DNA of 64,000 bases from Tuctoria greenei (GCA_036927565.1 JAYESD010000004.1:70988933-71052932), one strand, 5' to 3'; positions 46,160 to 59,347 are shown, numbered from the stretch's first letter. Program-made: numbers and translations. The notes: generated from the letters alone by a model not told the origin.

Positions 46160-48826
46160 TCCGATTTTACTGAGGACTAGTCTGATTTCTCTCTGACTAA
46201 AAACGGACTTGTCCGTTTTTGCTGCGGACTAGTCCGATTTTGCCTCTAACTTTCGGACTTGTCCGATTTTGTGCGGACTAGTCCAATATTCTATGAATCC
46301 TTGAAAAATTACTAAGTCCCTGGACTTTTCTGGACTAGTCCGGTATTCCAGCGGACTTGTCTGTTTTCCTCTCTGACCAAAGTTTGACTTGTCCGATTTT
46401 TGGCCAGACTTGTCCGATTTTCTCTCTGGACAACTTCGAACTAGTCTGGTCCTTTTCGGACTTGTCTGATATTTCGCGACTCCGAGTTGATCTTTTGTTT
46501 TACGACTTGTTTCTTGGGTTTCACATTAAGTGGGCCTAGGGATGTCGTGCCTAACTCTTTTAGAGGTCATGTGGGACCCTAAACCGGCCTCTACTCCTCT
46601 CAAACTCGAAATCCATCTAACCCTAGCCTCCACCTCTATATAAACAACCCCACCCCTTGGCTTGACATCTATTTGCCACTTTTCCACCCCACCCAAACCC
46701 TAGTTCGTGGAGAGCCACCATCAAGAAGGGGGAAGGAGATCCCAAACAAGAAGAAGAAGAGGAGGAAACGAAAGAGGATCAAGATCTCCACCAAGTTTCG
46801 TTCTTCATCACCTATTCATCTCCAAGTTCATCACCAACCCTAGATCGTCAAGATCCAAGTGCTACCTCCAAGTTTCTCGATTCATTGGAGTCCTAAACAC
46901 TTGGTATACCTTCTATTATCTTTTCCTTACGTGAATTCAACTCCTAATCTCCAAATTTACGTCAATCTAGAAAACCCTAGTTCGGTAGTTCTGCGAAGTG
47001 CGGACTAGTCCGGCCTTCTGCAGACTAGTCTGATTTTGCTGATTAAGTTTTGTTGAATTAATTCTAAAATTAGATCTAATCACATCCAAACCTGTATAAA
47101 CTTGTTAAAATCTATTAGAACTTGTTAGTGATCATTAAAAGCAATCTATTAACAAGTTCTACCTTGCATTTGCATAAATCATGCATGTCATGTCATATTG
47201 AGAAATATTTGTGCACTCTTTGATTGTGTTTCTTGTTTGTATATTTATTGTGCGGAGATTTGCGCTAGAGAGTGCCGCGGAGGATCTACAACACCAAGAG
47301 TTTGAAGAAGTTGACCCTAATCAGCCGCAAGAGCAAGGTAAGTGTCCTTGAAGCATATTGATCCTGTTTTAAAATAAATGTTTTGTTTGCAAAACTGCAT
47401 GCTGTGTCAATTTGATGGGAAATCCTATGGTAGGAAGTTTACTAGATTTGTTTAACCACCCTTGTCACCTGGAATTATGGTAGAGAGTCGGGATGGGCTT
47501 TTTACCTTTTTGCTTCGCTTAATTTATTGGGATGGGAAAACAATACTACACATTAATGATGTATTTATGAGACTATGATTAACATGAACTGGATAATATG
47601 ATATGGTAATGGGTGATCTAAGCAAGCCTGGTATGTGGATGGGTTGGATGTTACAGTGGTTTGCTTGCTTTAGATCTAAGAACCAGTTCATGCGAGAATA
47701 AGCCAAGACTACAGTGCCACCACGAGACCAAGTATGGGTGCGGCGTAGCTGAATAATTAGGGCTTTCACAGTGCTATTTGGACCATTAAGGATGCTCGGG
47801 GAAGGGGTAGTCGGATTAGGTTTGTTGATGATTGGTGGGACTACCCTGGGATCCGAATGGCTCAAGAGGGGGCCCTTGGTTGAAAATGTGCTCTGTAGGA
47901 GACATCGCCACCGGTGAAACCTCAGTGGGGTCTAAATAGGCTAGTAATCCTTTTGCAAAGGCTATTTTGTGATCTCTTGGCCATACACCAAAGGAAGTGT
48001 AATTGGCATAAGGGAGGTTCTTTAGTCACCGATGGGTGATGAAATCACAAACACGTGGGTAAAGCGGTACAAACTCTGCAGAGTCTAAACAAAAACTATC
48101 ATGATAGCCATGCTCCCGGTTATGAGCACCTGGACAACTTCCATGATTAGAGGGAACCTGATATTGGGATGGTATTTGGGATGGTTATGGTTGTAATTAT
48201 GGTTATGGATGGTCATGAATTGAATTCTGGTATTGAATATGGATATTGATATATGATGATGGATATGGAATATGGACTGGTACTATGATATTACTTATGG
48301 ATTATGATGGGTTTACTTCACATATATATAATATATTGCTTTTCAAATGTTTTAATGTACTTTTCAGCACTTAGCCTTTATTAGATTTGTCATTTGAATC
48401 AGCCACATGTCATACTTCTCACACTTGCTGAGTACGACATGTACTCACTCTTGCAATCCGCTCCCCCCCCCAACAGTTGCAGGTCAGGATTGGGAGTTTA
48501 ATGGTGATAATGCGGAGTTCTAGGCCGTGTCTACATTCAGCTTGCCTGTGGTGTTGATTGGAGCTGCGCTACCCTATTGCTTATGCTGCCTAGCTGTTTA
48601 GTTTGCTTATTTAGTTTATTTCCGCTGCATTAGTTGAACTTGTCATTAATATTCATTAGAGTTTGTATTCGAGGATAATATGGTTTGTGTAATAAAATTT
48701 GGTTAATTAATCTTGTTCTGTGGTAATTTTCTGTATACTCTTTTGTGATGCACTCGTGTATGTGTGTTGAATATCCTGGGCACACATATGCGTTCACTTG
48801 GTTCATTTTCGGAACCGGGTGTCACA
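46024..48826 (+). repeat. Gypsy-C 3' LTR (2803 bp, complete)
   Basis: TGTAACACC ... GGTGTCACA. Palindrome array 46150-46472, TATA box TATATAAA 46637-46644. Putative 69-nt exon 47269-47337, followed here by a canonical GTAAGT donor. A 75-codon open frame just after the TATA box (46707-46934) is identical to 39108-39335 in the 5' LTR; probably not translated. Confidence 0.93.
46150..46472 (+). promoter_or_regulatory. Gypsy-C U3 palindrome array
   Basis: About a dozen units such as GCGGACTAGTCCGATTTT, CGGACTTGTCCG and TGGACTAGTCCGG lie between the LTR start and the TATA box. Absent from the truncated 5' LTR. Confidence 0.8.
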
Positions 48827-49110
48827 AAGGAATTGTTGACGCTCCTTAAGGACATGTTACCCCAAGGCAACATAGTACCTACGACAGTTTATGAGGCAAA
48901 ACAGATAATCTGTCCACTGAGTTTGGAGGTGGAGAAAATCCACGTGTGCAAGAATGATTGTATTTTATTTCGTGGTCCTGAGTACGAAAACCTCGAGAAA
49001 TGCCCTATTTGTGGAGTGGACATATTTAATTGTAGGAAAGACGACAATGATGACTAGAACTGCAATAGAAGAAAAAGAGGGCCTAAAAAGGTGTTTTGGT
49101 GATTCAATTG
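48827..49110 (+). pseudogene. CACTA (En/Spm) TNP2 transposase fragment
   Basis: The frame encodes LLTLLKDMLPQGN, YEAKQIICPLSLEVEKIH, NDCILFRG and CPICGVD, a highly conserved block of plant TNP2-type transposases. It then has a TAG and NRRKRGPKKVFW, which continues the family pattern. The upstream part is cut by the end of the Gypsy-C 3' LTR, so Gypsy-C inserted in this gene. Confidence 0.88.
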
Positions 49111-49798
<688 letters not shown>

Positions 49799-51234
49799 TG
49801 AATGTGGCCTAGAGGGGGGGTCAATAGGACTTTTGAATTTCCTGCACACTTAATAGAATAGTCAAAAACTTGGTTGGCCAGACTAGTCCGGTTGCGTGGG
49901 CGGACTAGTCCGGTGTGCAAGAAGTATGTGTGTTGATCAGGTGTTAATTGAGAAATTAAATTTTTTTAGCAGCGGAATTAAGAACAACTGATATTTATAC
50001 TTGAAATTAATATAAGAATGCAGATGTAACTTCAAATTGCCTTAAGTTAATGTTTAGCACTTAAGTGATCTAATGAACAAAATTAAAGTAAATGAGACAT
50101 GAGACACAAGAATTTTTCCCGAGGTTCGATCTCACAACGAGATCTACGTCCTCGTTGAGGAAGCTCACACAGAGCCGGGTCTCCAACCCTTTTCCTCCTC
50201 AAGTCACCACGAAGGCCGACTTGATTCCACTATCACGGGTAATCACCAAGTTTGTGGGGCAACCTCACACGTTGAGGGCTCCCACGAAAATTAGAATGAA
50301 CAAGTGATCAGATACACTCAAAAGTATTACAATGCAGAGTATGAGTGTAGAAAGATCAAACCCCAAGAGCTCGCGATGAAAGAACGACGATCTCCCAATC
50401 CCGAATCCAAGTGTTCAATTGATTTCACTCTTTTTGAACTTTAGATGTGTGGGGAGATGTGTTTTGGGCTCTTGGGACTGAGTGGCGGCGCTAGGGTTTG
50501 CTCCTTTTTCAATATTCGACGTGTGTTATCATGGGAAAGTCGTGGATCATCTATTTATAGGGTTTCCAAAAGCTAGCCGTTGAAAAACCCTAACACCAGA
50601 CTAGTCCGGTGCAAGTCCGGACTTGTCCGGTCTCAACATGTTTTGAGGTCCAGAAAGTCTGCCGGACTAGTCCGATCCAACCTCGGACTAGTCCGGTACT
50701 GTGTAAAGATGACTCCAGAAAGTTCATCGGACTAGTCCGCGGACTAGTCCGATCTCCACAAAAGGGAGTTTACAGAAAGTTCAACGGACTAGTCCGGTCC
50801 ATGATCGGACTAATCCGGTCCCTCAGTATGAGAGACTCCAGAAACATCAACGGACTAGTCCGGTGGATGCACGGACTAGTCCGGTCTCCTTGTGAGTGTG
50901 ATTCCAGAAAGGTGAACGGACTAGTCCGGTCAATGATCGGACTAGTCCGGTGCTTTGTGAAAGTTATGTTAATTTTAATCCCTTATCCTCGCGCAAAGTT
51001 GTGAGCTCTTGGAGTGTGTCTTTCATACACTCCCTATACATTCAAATCTATTTTGGTCTTCCGAGCTTCATCAAAGTATCTCTCTTTGAACACCACTTCA
51101 TTTTTCACCTTTTTGTGTGCACCGATATGTCTCACTTGTTTGTCATGCAATCATCTCAGTAGTTTCATTAGGATCTCATATGTTTGTCATCAATTAGCCA
51201 AAAACCCACAAGGGATATCCTAGATGCACTTACA
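49799..51234 (-). repeat. Copia-B 3' LTR (1436 bp)
   Basis: Plus-strand TGAATGTGGCC ... CTTACA. Palindrome array 50597-50952, TATA box 50551-50560. It is 23 bases shorter than the 5' LTR, mainly by one palindrome unit. Confidence 0.95.
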
Positions 51235-51643
51235 ATCTCCCCCTTTTTGGTGATTAATGACAACCATTTGAGATATCACAATTGAGAGTAAAATCTTGAT
51301 TTTCATAAGGTGTCCACATATGAGAATAATGATAAGTCCACAAAAAGCTTCTCACATATGCACACACCTTATGGTGGGGTGCCTAACAAGTGTGTGATCA
51401 ACAGGGTGTGATGTAGTAAATATAATCAATAATGAGTATAAAGATAATCATCCAAGCAACAGTAAGCATCACACATAAGAGAGGGAATAGTGCATTACAA
51501 GGTTTTAAAATTTAGTACACATGTCCTTGATCACAAAAACATAAAGACACCAACTACTCTTAAACTAATAGTCTTAATCTCTCCTAGTCTCAATCTCTCC
51601 CCCTTTGGCATCAAGGCACCAAAAAGGGAAAAAATGAGGGAAA
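51235..51643 (-). other. Copia-B 3' non-coding region with two polypurine motifs
   Basis: The tract adjoining the LTR (51235-51250) reads AAAAAGGGGGAGAT on the minus strand, as in Copia-A. A second copy with TTGGCATC... style context is at 51597-51622. No gene. Confidence 0.7.
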
Positions 51644-53104
51644 TCACTCATTGCCACTCTCTTCCTCCGTTTCAGTCCGGTCCTCATCTTCACCATCATC
51701 ATCATCATTTGCCGGAGCGAACTCTTCCTCGGAGTCCTCAAAGGCAGGCGGGGATCCCACCGGCTCAATCTCCAGCTTATCGCATATAGCTTTGATGTTG
51801 GCATTGACATATTGTTGATGCTTCTTTTGCCTGACTTCAATCTTGCGGCAGCAGGCAAAGATGGAGGTGAGCATTTTGAGCACACCACCGGAGGGTTCAC
51901 GAGCAGCTGCAGAGCTGGGAGGAGCATCTGAGGATCTAGGTGCATTCACATCCTGAGCCTGTTTAGTCCTCCTCTCAGTCTCAGGGGAGGGAGGTGCATC
52001 AGGGGCCGAAGGTAGAGTGTACTCCGTAGGATTTTGTGGCTTCATCCCCGTATGGTGAACATCCTTGACGAACTCAAGTCCAGTCACCTTCTCAATCATG
52101 TACATGATGTACGGGGCATACCCGCAAGATCTGTTTGGAGTGATTGATATGTTCACAATGTCATTGTAGATGTATTCAAAGACATTGAATGGTCTCCTCC
52201 CACCAATGACCTTCATTAGGGTCCTCAAGGTCCCTTGAATAGTCCCCGCATCTCCATCCTTTGGGGCTATTGTCTTCCTCAAAATTCTGTTGAGGACCAC
52301 ATAGAAGGGCTTCAAGTACTTGATACTGGGAGCAACATATGGCATCCTTGTGTCATAGAGAAATTTGAGCTCATCCTTCTCCAGGGGTTGCAGGTTGTGG
52401 ATGACTAGATCATGATCCAAGGTATGCTCAAGGTGGAGAATCCTTGCAAACTCATCATAAGTGACACTATACTTGGATCCATGGGTCATCCAAGTAAGAC
52501 TGTCTCCATCACCCCGAGCAAAGTAGAGAGTAGAGTAGAATTGGGCGATCACTTCATTGTTCCAGTCATTCTCAAAGGAGAATAGTTCTTTCAGTCCGTG
52601 CCTTTCCAGGGCCTCAACCACCTCACGGTAAGCAGGATACTTCTTTGACTGCATGTACCCGATGTTCACCCATTGACTTTTCACAACGGGATTCTTCATC
52701 TTCATGTACACATGCTCATAGTAGTCGGCATGGAAGTTGCTCCAAAATCTTGGGTCTGAGCATTGCCGAGGCTGAGCATACACGTTGACCTGCCTGAAGC
52801 TGTCGGCAAGCTCACCCCCTTTCCCAGTGAAATCCTTGCTTGAGCGCTACCGGTTGCGGTGACTTGGGTTCTTCATTTTCAAGGGTCCAATGGGACCACT
52901 AGCAAGTCCTTTCCCTTTGTTGAGAGTCCTCTTTGGCCCTGAGGAACTCTCACCAGCCTTTCCTTGGGCCTTCTTCACCACTACCCTCCTATTCTTCATG
53001 TACCTCTCCTTGGCTCTTTGCACTTTTTCGCGCTCAACTTCTTCATCAACATGGAAGGAGCTGTCATCTGAGCTTGAAGACATCGTGCCTAACAAGGAGT
53101 TCAT
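51644..53104 (-). pseudogene. Copia-B third ORF (env position), plant-transposon-protein-like, one in-frame stop
   Basis: A single frame of 487 codons with one TAG (52849-52847). The first part (MNSLLGTMSSSSDDSS) is serine/acid-rich, then basic (RRVVVKKAQGK). The central domain, about residues 115-340, aligns with Copia-A ORF3: CSDPRFWSNFHADYY, SLTWMTHGSKY, TYDEFARIL, LKPFYVVLNR, RSCGYAPYIM. A proline-rich part and an acidic tail ending EEESGNE follow. It resembles the putative plant transposon protein family (Transposase_32). No secretion signal or transmembrane segment, so true envelope function is unlikely. Conservation of the domain in two divergent elements suggests it was useful to them. 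Confidence 0.75.
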
Positions 53105-53157
53105 GATTTAGATGAAGATGAACTGAAAATGAAGGTGATACTAGGATTCAAGTGTCA

Positions 53158-53730
53158 GAGACCGGACTTGTCCGGTTTCAGAGTGCGGACTTGTCCGGGG
53201 TACCGGACTAGTCCGTACCTAGGAGCCGGACTAGTCCGGCCTGGCACAAGAACCCTAACAAAAATTGAATCACAACTTCTATCTAGGGGTGCAAATGAGC
53301 ATGAAGGTGAAAGGAATACATCTATGAAGCTAATGTACTTCCTTGGAATCAAGGGAAATAAACTAGAACTAGAAAAGTTGAGAGTTTGACTTTGGGGAGA
53401 ATTTTACCGAGATTTGAGGATTCGCGTCGAAGGAGCGCAAATCGGTCCGGATGAGTTTGGAGAGGAGTACCAACTCGTCGAGGGGAGAGTTTCCCATAGA
53501 GAGAGCTTGGATTTTGAGGGCTCAAACCGAAAATCACCTTTTGGGGGGTTAGGGTTTTAGAGGTGAGAGTTTAGGTCAAGGGGAGGGAGATTTGAAACGG
53601 GCCAGCTGCTTATATAGGCAGTCGACCGGACTAGTCCGGTCATGGGGCGGACTAGTCCGGTGTCCCTGGAAAACCTAGGTATTTGGAGATTATCCGGACT
53701 AGTCCGGTGCCAGACCTGACTAGTCCGGTG
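53158..53730 (-). promoter_or_regulatory. Putative internal promoter of Copia-B ORF3
   Basis: Four palindromes (53625-53640, 53647-53661, 53693-53708, 53716-53729) are followed on the minus strand by a TATA box (TATATA, 53616-53611) and a CT-rich leader with CTAAAACCCTAACC. A second palindrome cluster lies at 53158-53240, close to the ORF start at 53104. The order palindromes-TATA-leader copies that of the LTR promoters. Confidence 0.55.
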
Positions 53731-53951
53731 TTCCTGGACAACCTAAGTATTTGAAGATAACTAATAGTGATCCAAGGACAAGTTTTGCAAATAATCTTGG
53801 TGTTTATGACCAGAAAGCAATCCACCCAAAAACATGGTCATAAATTTCAAGATTTCATCATTAAAAGTAGTTTTCTTATGAGAAAAAGAGGTGAAGGGCA
53901 ATTTTAGCAATAAAATGCAACATTTGAAGTATCAACCAGATGTGCAACATT

Positions 53952-56900
53952 TCAATCCACATTTCGAGAGTCAAGAATATTAAGTTCATTCCTAAGTTCA
54001 CAAAACCTTTTCTCATCCAATGGTTTGGTAAAAATGTCCGCAAGTTGTTTTTTAGTTCTGACATGTGAAATAGTAATGTCACCTTTTAATGAATGATCTC
54101 TAAGAAAATGATGACGGATATCTATGTGCTTAGTTCTTGAGTGCTCTACTGGGTTGTGTGCAATTTTTAGAGCACTTTCATTGTCACATAGAAGTGGGAT
54201 ATTGTTAAGATTGTAGCCGTAGTCCCTAAGTGTTTGCCGCATCCAAAGTAATTGGGCGCAACAGCTACCGGCTGCAATATATTCTGCTTCTGCTGTTGAA
54301 AGGGCAATGGAGTTTTGCTTTTTAGATGACCAAGATACCAGGGACCTACCAAGAAACTGACAAGTCCCTGACGTGCTCTTTCTATCGACTTTGCATCCTG
54401 CATAGTCGACATTGGAATATCCTATCAAGTTAAATTTGGACCCTTTGGGATACCAAAGGCCCAAGTTGGGTGTGTGCACAAGGTACCTCAAGATTCTTTT
54501 TACAGCAACTAGATGCCACTCTTTGGGTGTAGCTGGAAACCTTGCACACATGCAAACACTAAGCATAATATCTGGCCTAGATGCACATAAATAAAGTAAA
54601 GAGCCAATCATGGACCGATATACCTTTTGATCCACGTTTGGACTGTCTTCATTGAGGTCGAGATGTCCATTAGTGGCCATGGGTGTCTTGATGGGCTTGG
54701 CTTTGTCCATATTGAACTTCTTGAGAATGTCTTGTGTATATTTGGTTTGGCTTATAAATGTACCTTCTCTTAGTTGCTTCACTTGGAATCCCAAGAAAAA
54801 CTTTAATTCGCCCATCATTGACTCTCGAACCTATCTGTCATAATTTTGCTAAACTCAATTTTGAATCCATTCTGAATTAGAAAATCTCTAAGGCACTCAT
54901 ACCAAGCTCGAGGAGCTTGTTTGAGGCCATAGAGAGCCTTACGCAGTTTGTAGACATGGTTTGGATACTTCGGGTCTTCAAATCCTGGTGGCTGCTCCAC
55001 ATAAACTTCCTCCTTGATTGGGCCGTTTAAGAAGGCGCTTTTGACATCCACTTGATATATCTTAAAATTATGGTGAGTAGCATATGCCAATAAAATACGA
55101 ATGGACTCAAGTCTAGCTATAGGAGCGAAAGTTTCATCGAAGTCCAAACCTTTGACCTGAGAATAACCTTTGGCCACCAGTCTTGCCTTATTTCTTGTCA
55201 CTACTCCATGTTCATCTTGCTTGTTCCGAAATACCCATTTAGTTCCGACTATGTTCGCCTTTGGTCTCTCCACTAGCACCCATACTTCATTTCTCTTGAA
55301 GTTGTTCAGCTCCTCTTGCATTGCAATCACCCAGTCTGGATCCCCTAAGGCTTCTTCTACCCTGTATGGTTCCATAGAAGACACAAAAGAGTAGGATTCA
55401 CAAAAATTTGCAACTCGAGATCTAGTAGTTACTCCCTTTGCAATATCTCCAATGATGTTGTTGATAGGATGGTCTCTTTGCACGCTCTGGTGTACTCTTG
55501 GGTGTGGAGCTTGTGTAGTTGCTTGTTCTTCATGTACATTGTCTCCCCCTTGATCGTTGCTTCCATGATGGTCCTGCTCTTCTTGATCTTCCTCCTCTTG
55601 ATCTTGTGCAAGGGCTCCCCCTTGATCATTACTTCCGTGTTGAGGTTCATCTTGTGCATTTGGGTCGAATATTTGCTCTTGTGGTAAGATATCACCAAGT
55701 CCCATTTTCTTCAGTGCTTCATATGGAGCTTCCTCATCATCTAGCACACACTTGTCAACTTGCTCCACTTGTGAGCCGTTAGATTCATCGAACACTACGT
55801 CACGTGCTACTTCAACATGGCCGGACACCTTGTTGAAGACACGATAGGCGTAGGCATTCGATTCATAACCGAGCAAGAATCCTTCATCGGACTTTGAAGC
55901 GAACTTCGAGGCCCTCTGTTTCTTGTTCAGAATAAAACATTTGCAACCAAAAACTTTAAAATAAGAAACATTTGGCTTTTTACCGGTAAGGAGCTCATAT
56001 GGAGTTTTCTTCAGTAGTCGATGGAGGTATAGTCGATTAGTGGCATGGCAGGCGGTGTTCACCGCTTCTGCCCAAAATCGATCTGATGTCTTGTATTCAT
56101 CCATCATAGTTCTGGCCATTTCGATCAATGTTCTGTTCTTCCTTTCTACCACTCCATTTTGTTGAGGGGAGTAGGGTGCTGAGAATTCATGCTTTATCCC
56201 TTCTTCATCAAGAAACTCTTCAACTTGGATATTCTTGAATTCTGTCCCGTTGTCACTTCTGATGTTCTTTATGGTTGATGAGAATTCATTCTGAGCTCTT
56301 TTTAAGAACTTCTTGAGGATCCTCTGAGTTTCTGATTTATCATACAAGATAAATACCCAAGTAAATCTAGAAAAATCATCAACAATTACTAAACCATATT
56401 TGTTACCGCCGATGCTGATGTACGAAACTGGACCAAGAAGATCCATGTGGAGAAGTTCCATCGGTCTCGCGGTAGTCATCACGTTCTTGGCGGGGTGTGG
56501 TGCTCCGACTTGTTTTCCTGCTTGACAAGCGCTGCACAGCCTGTCCTTTTCAAAAACCACATCCTTAAGACCACGGATGTGACCACCTTTTAGAAGTTTC
56601 TGCAGATTTCTCATCCCAACATGGGCTAGCCGTCTATGCCACAGCCATCCCATGTTGGTCTTAGCAACCAAGCAAGTGTTGAGTTCGGCTTTATCTTTGT
56701 TGAAGTCAGCAAGATAGAGCTTGCCCTTCAACATTCCCTTGAATGCAATCGAGTCATCGCTTCTTCTAAAAACTGTCACACCCTCATTAGTGAATAAACA
56801 GTTGTAACCTTTGTCGCATAGTTGGGATATTGACAAAATGTTATAATCTAGAGAATCTACATGTAAAACATTTGATAAGGTATGTTGAGAGGAAATTTCA

Positions 56901-57070
56901 ATGTTACCGCTACCAAGGACCTTTCCTTGGCTGTTGTCTCCGAAGTATATGCCTTCACCTGGATCCTTGTTGTACTCGTACTCCACAAACATACCTCTCT
57001 CTCCAGTCATGTGATTCGTGCATCCGCTATCAAGTACACATTTTGTTCCGCTGGAGGAGTAAGCCTGCAA
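53952..57070 (-). pseudogene. Copia-B pol: protease, integrase, RNase H intact-looking; RT core deleted
   Basis: Protease LDSGCTNHMTGE at the start. Integrase with HVGMRNLQ ... CSACQAGK and the D-D-E residues (MDLLGP, RSDNGTEF, NGVVERKNRT). RT begins at WVIAMQEELNNF and reaches QAPRAWYECLRDF, then at about 54860 GFKI is joined directly to EFSKIM. About 40 residues, including the catalytic YVDD box, are missing. A small frameshift near 54820 leads to 54818-53952: MMGELKFFLGFQ, then full RNase H (DYAGCKVDRKSTSG, ALSTAEAEYIAA, HIDIRHHFLRD, ADIFTKPLDEKRF). Inactive as RT. Confidence 0.93.
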
Positions 57071-57098
57071 AAAAGAATCATTCCTTGGTTTTAGGTAC
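57065..57098 (-). other. GT...AG segment at Copia-B gag/pol junction
   Basis: 34 nt, starting GTACCTAAAA and ending TTTTTTGCAG on the minus strand. It contains the gag stop. Here gag and pol are in different phases, and removing these 34 nt puts them in frame (tryptophan codon joined to GCT TAC TCC). Compare the 33-nt segment of Copia-A. Confidence 0.4.
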
Positions 57099-59347
57099 CC
57101 AAGCTTGCTTGGGTCCTTTCAGGTTAGTCACAAGAGTCTTAGGCACCCACACACAAGTTTTGAAGTTCTTGTGGCTTGGCCCTGTATATTTGGCAATGAC
57201 TCTTCCACTTTTGGCCTTCATAAGAACATAAGAAGCATTAAATGTGTGAAACAACATTTGAGGTTCAGATTCATGAGATTTCTCTTTGACAAAGACAATT
57301 CTATTCTTAGCATGATTAGAAATAGCCATGTGTTTGTTCTTGTCAAAACCAAGGCCATCTTTGACATTGGGAGGTCTAGTGACCATATATGCACTGCGTG
57401 CATATTTGATCTTCTCCTTATCAAAGATGCCGCTTGGGGGGAATGCATATTACGAGAAGTTGATGTATTAGAAATAGTATTCTTCTTACTAGAGAAAGTG
57501 CAAGTCTCGATTGTTGTCGAACTCATATCTTTGGAGGAAGAGCTCTTGGATGAAGAATAGTCACTTTGCTTGAGCGACTCAACTTGCACCTCAAGGATCT
57601 TGTTAACCTTTGACAAGTTAGCAAGTTCTTCCTTGATTGCAATATGTGAGTCTTTTAGCTTTGAGTAAGTTTCCTTACTCAAGGCTAGCTCAACTTCAAG
57701 CGACTTGTTCTTCTCTCTTTCAAGCTCGAGAAGTTTTTCAACTTCTTGATATCTCTTCCTTTCATGGATGAGCATATCTTCTTGTCGATCAAGAAGTTCT
57801 TCCTTCTCAAAAATTTTGTTCGACAACATTTCCATTTTCTTTAGAGCAATTTTACTTAGTCCTCTAAACATTTCTTCGTTATCGCTAGAGATGTCAAAGT
57901 CATCAATAGAGGAGTTTAGTGTGGGAGGAGTGAGCCGTACCTTTTTCTTGCCTTCCTTAGCCATAAGGCAAGTGTGGTTGTTCATGTCCCGTCCTCCCAT
58001 GTTTGGAAAGAGTGTGGCCTTCATAGTAGGTTTCTTGATGGCAATAGTGGCCATCTCTTCTTCTTCATCGGAGGAGGACTCGTCCTTTGAGTCCCACTCC
58101 TTGCCAATGTGAGCTTGATGGTTTTGTCTTCTTTTTCTGAAATTTTTCTTTTCTTGAGATCTTGTTTCCTTCTTCTTTTTGTTTTCTTCATAGGGGCAGT
58201 CCATCATGAAGTGACCATACTCTCCGCAGTTGTAGCAAGTGCGTCGAGCCTTGGATTTTCCTTTGTCCTTGCTTTTGCCTTCATTTGAGTTGTTGCCGTG
58301 TCTTCTTTTCATCATTCGCTTGAACTTCTTGATAAAGAGTACCATCTCCTCATCATCAAGATCGGTGCTCTCGTCACTTGTGTGCCCATCGTCTTGATCT
58401 TCACGAGCTTCTTTGAGTTTGGGTCGGCATGTAGCTTTGAGAGCGACCTCTTTCCTTTTGGAGGAAGTGAGTTCGGCCAAGTCTTTGACGTATTTTGCCT
58501 CTTTTTCCATCATCTCATGGTTTATGATCTTCCCCAACAGCTCATCGGGGGTCAATTTATGGAAACCGGGGCTTTCTCTAATCATTGAGCAAAGTGTGAC
58601 ATTTCTTGGCATGAAGGCTCTAATCATTCTCTTGACTACCTCATGATCCGTCCATTTCTTACTTCCATAGGCACGTAACTTGTTGATGATTGCCTTCATT
58701 CGGTTGTACATGTCTTGAGGTGATTCGCCTTCTTCAATAGCGAACCTCCCCAACTCTCCTTCAAGCATTTCGATTTTTGCTTCACAAACTGATCTATTTC
58801 CTTCGTGAGCCGTCTTAAGTGTATCCCAGATTTCCTTTGCACTTTCTAATCCATCAATCTTGGTGAATTCTTCTCTGCTTAATGATGATGTGATCATGGC
58901 GACAGCTTGTGCATTTCTGTGAATCTCTTGTTCTTGTTCTGGGGTGAGTTCTTCATCCGTGCCTGGGATATCTATGCCAGTGCATACGATGTGCCATAGG
59001 ATAGGATTTAGGGATATTAGATGCATCTTCATGTTGTACTTCCACATTGTATAGTCGCTTCCGTCAAACTGTGGAGGTTTTCCCATGGGAATGGAAAGAT
59101 AATGATTGTTGGAGTTGAGACGGTTGTAGTTGTAAGGCTGTCAGGAGTAGTCATGATGACCACTCCCCGTCGTCTTCTCTTCTTCTTTTCCCTTTTGTCC
59201 TAGCAGTTTCTTTCTCAGGAGTGCCTTCAATTGTCGCACTTCTTCATCATCGTGTGGGCTCTCTTTCAGCACATCAAAAGCCTTAGTTTCTTGTTCCTCC
59301 TCATTAATGCTCATCTTCGAGATATCGTTGTTCTTCTCAGAGGCCAT
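57078..59347 (-). pseudogene. gag: Copia-B gag with one stop and one frameshift
   Basis: Starts MASEKNNDIS. An in-frame TGA lies at 59143-59141, just before the conserved NNHYLSIPMGKPPQFDG. The gag core follows (LKTAHEGNRSVCEAKIEM, MYNRMKAIINKLRAYGS), then one zinc knuckle (CYNCGEYGHFMMDC) and a coiled-coil-like part. A one-base slip in a run of six C (near 57432, minus) shifts the frame. The last part (57386-57078) carries KDGLGFDKN ... CVWVPKTLV. Otherwise collinear with Copia-A gag. Confidence 0.93.

Larger units (their letters stand above)
38978..48826 (+). mobile_element. Gypsy-C: chromodomain gypsy element with truncated 5' LTR
   Basis: 5' LTR (38978-41217, missing its first ~553 bases), primer site, gag-pol, polypurine tract, complete 3' LTR (46024-48826). 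The LTRs are nearly identical where they overlap, so insertion was recent. The right flank is a CACTA transposase gene; the left flank is unrelated. No target duplication can be tested. Close to Gypsy-A but without ORF0. Confidence 0.92.
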
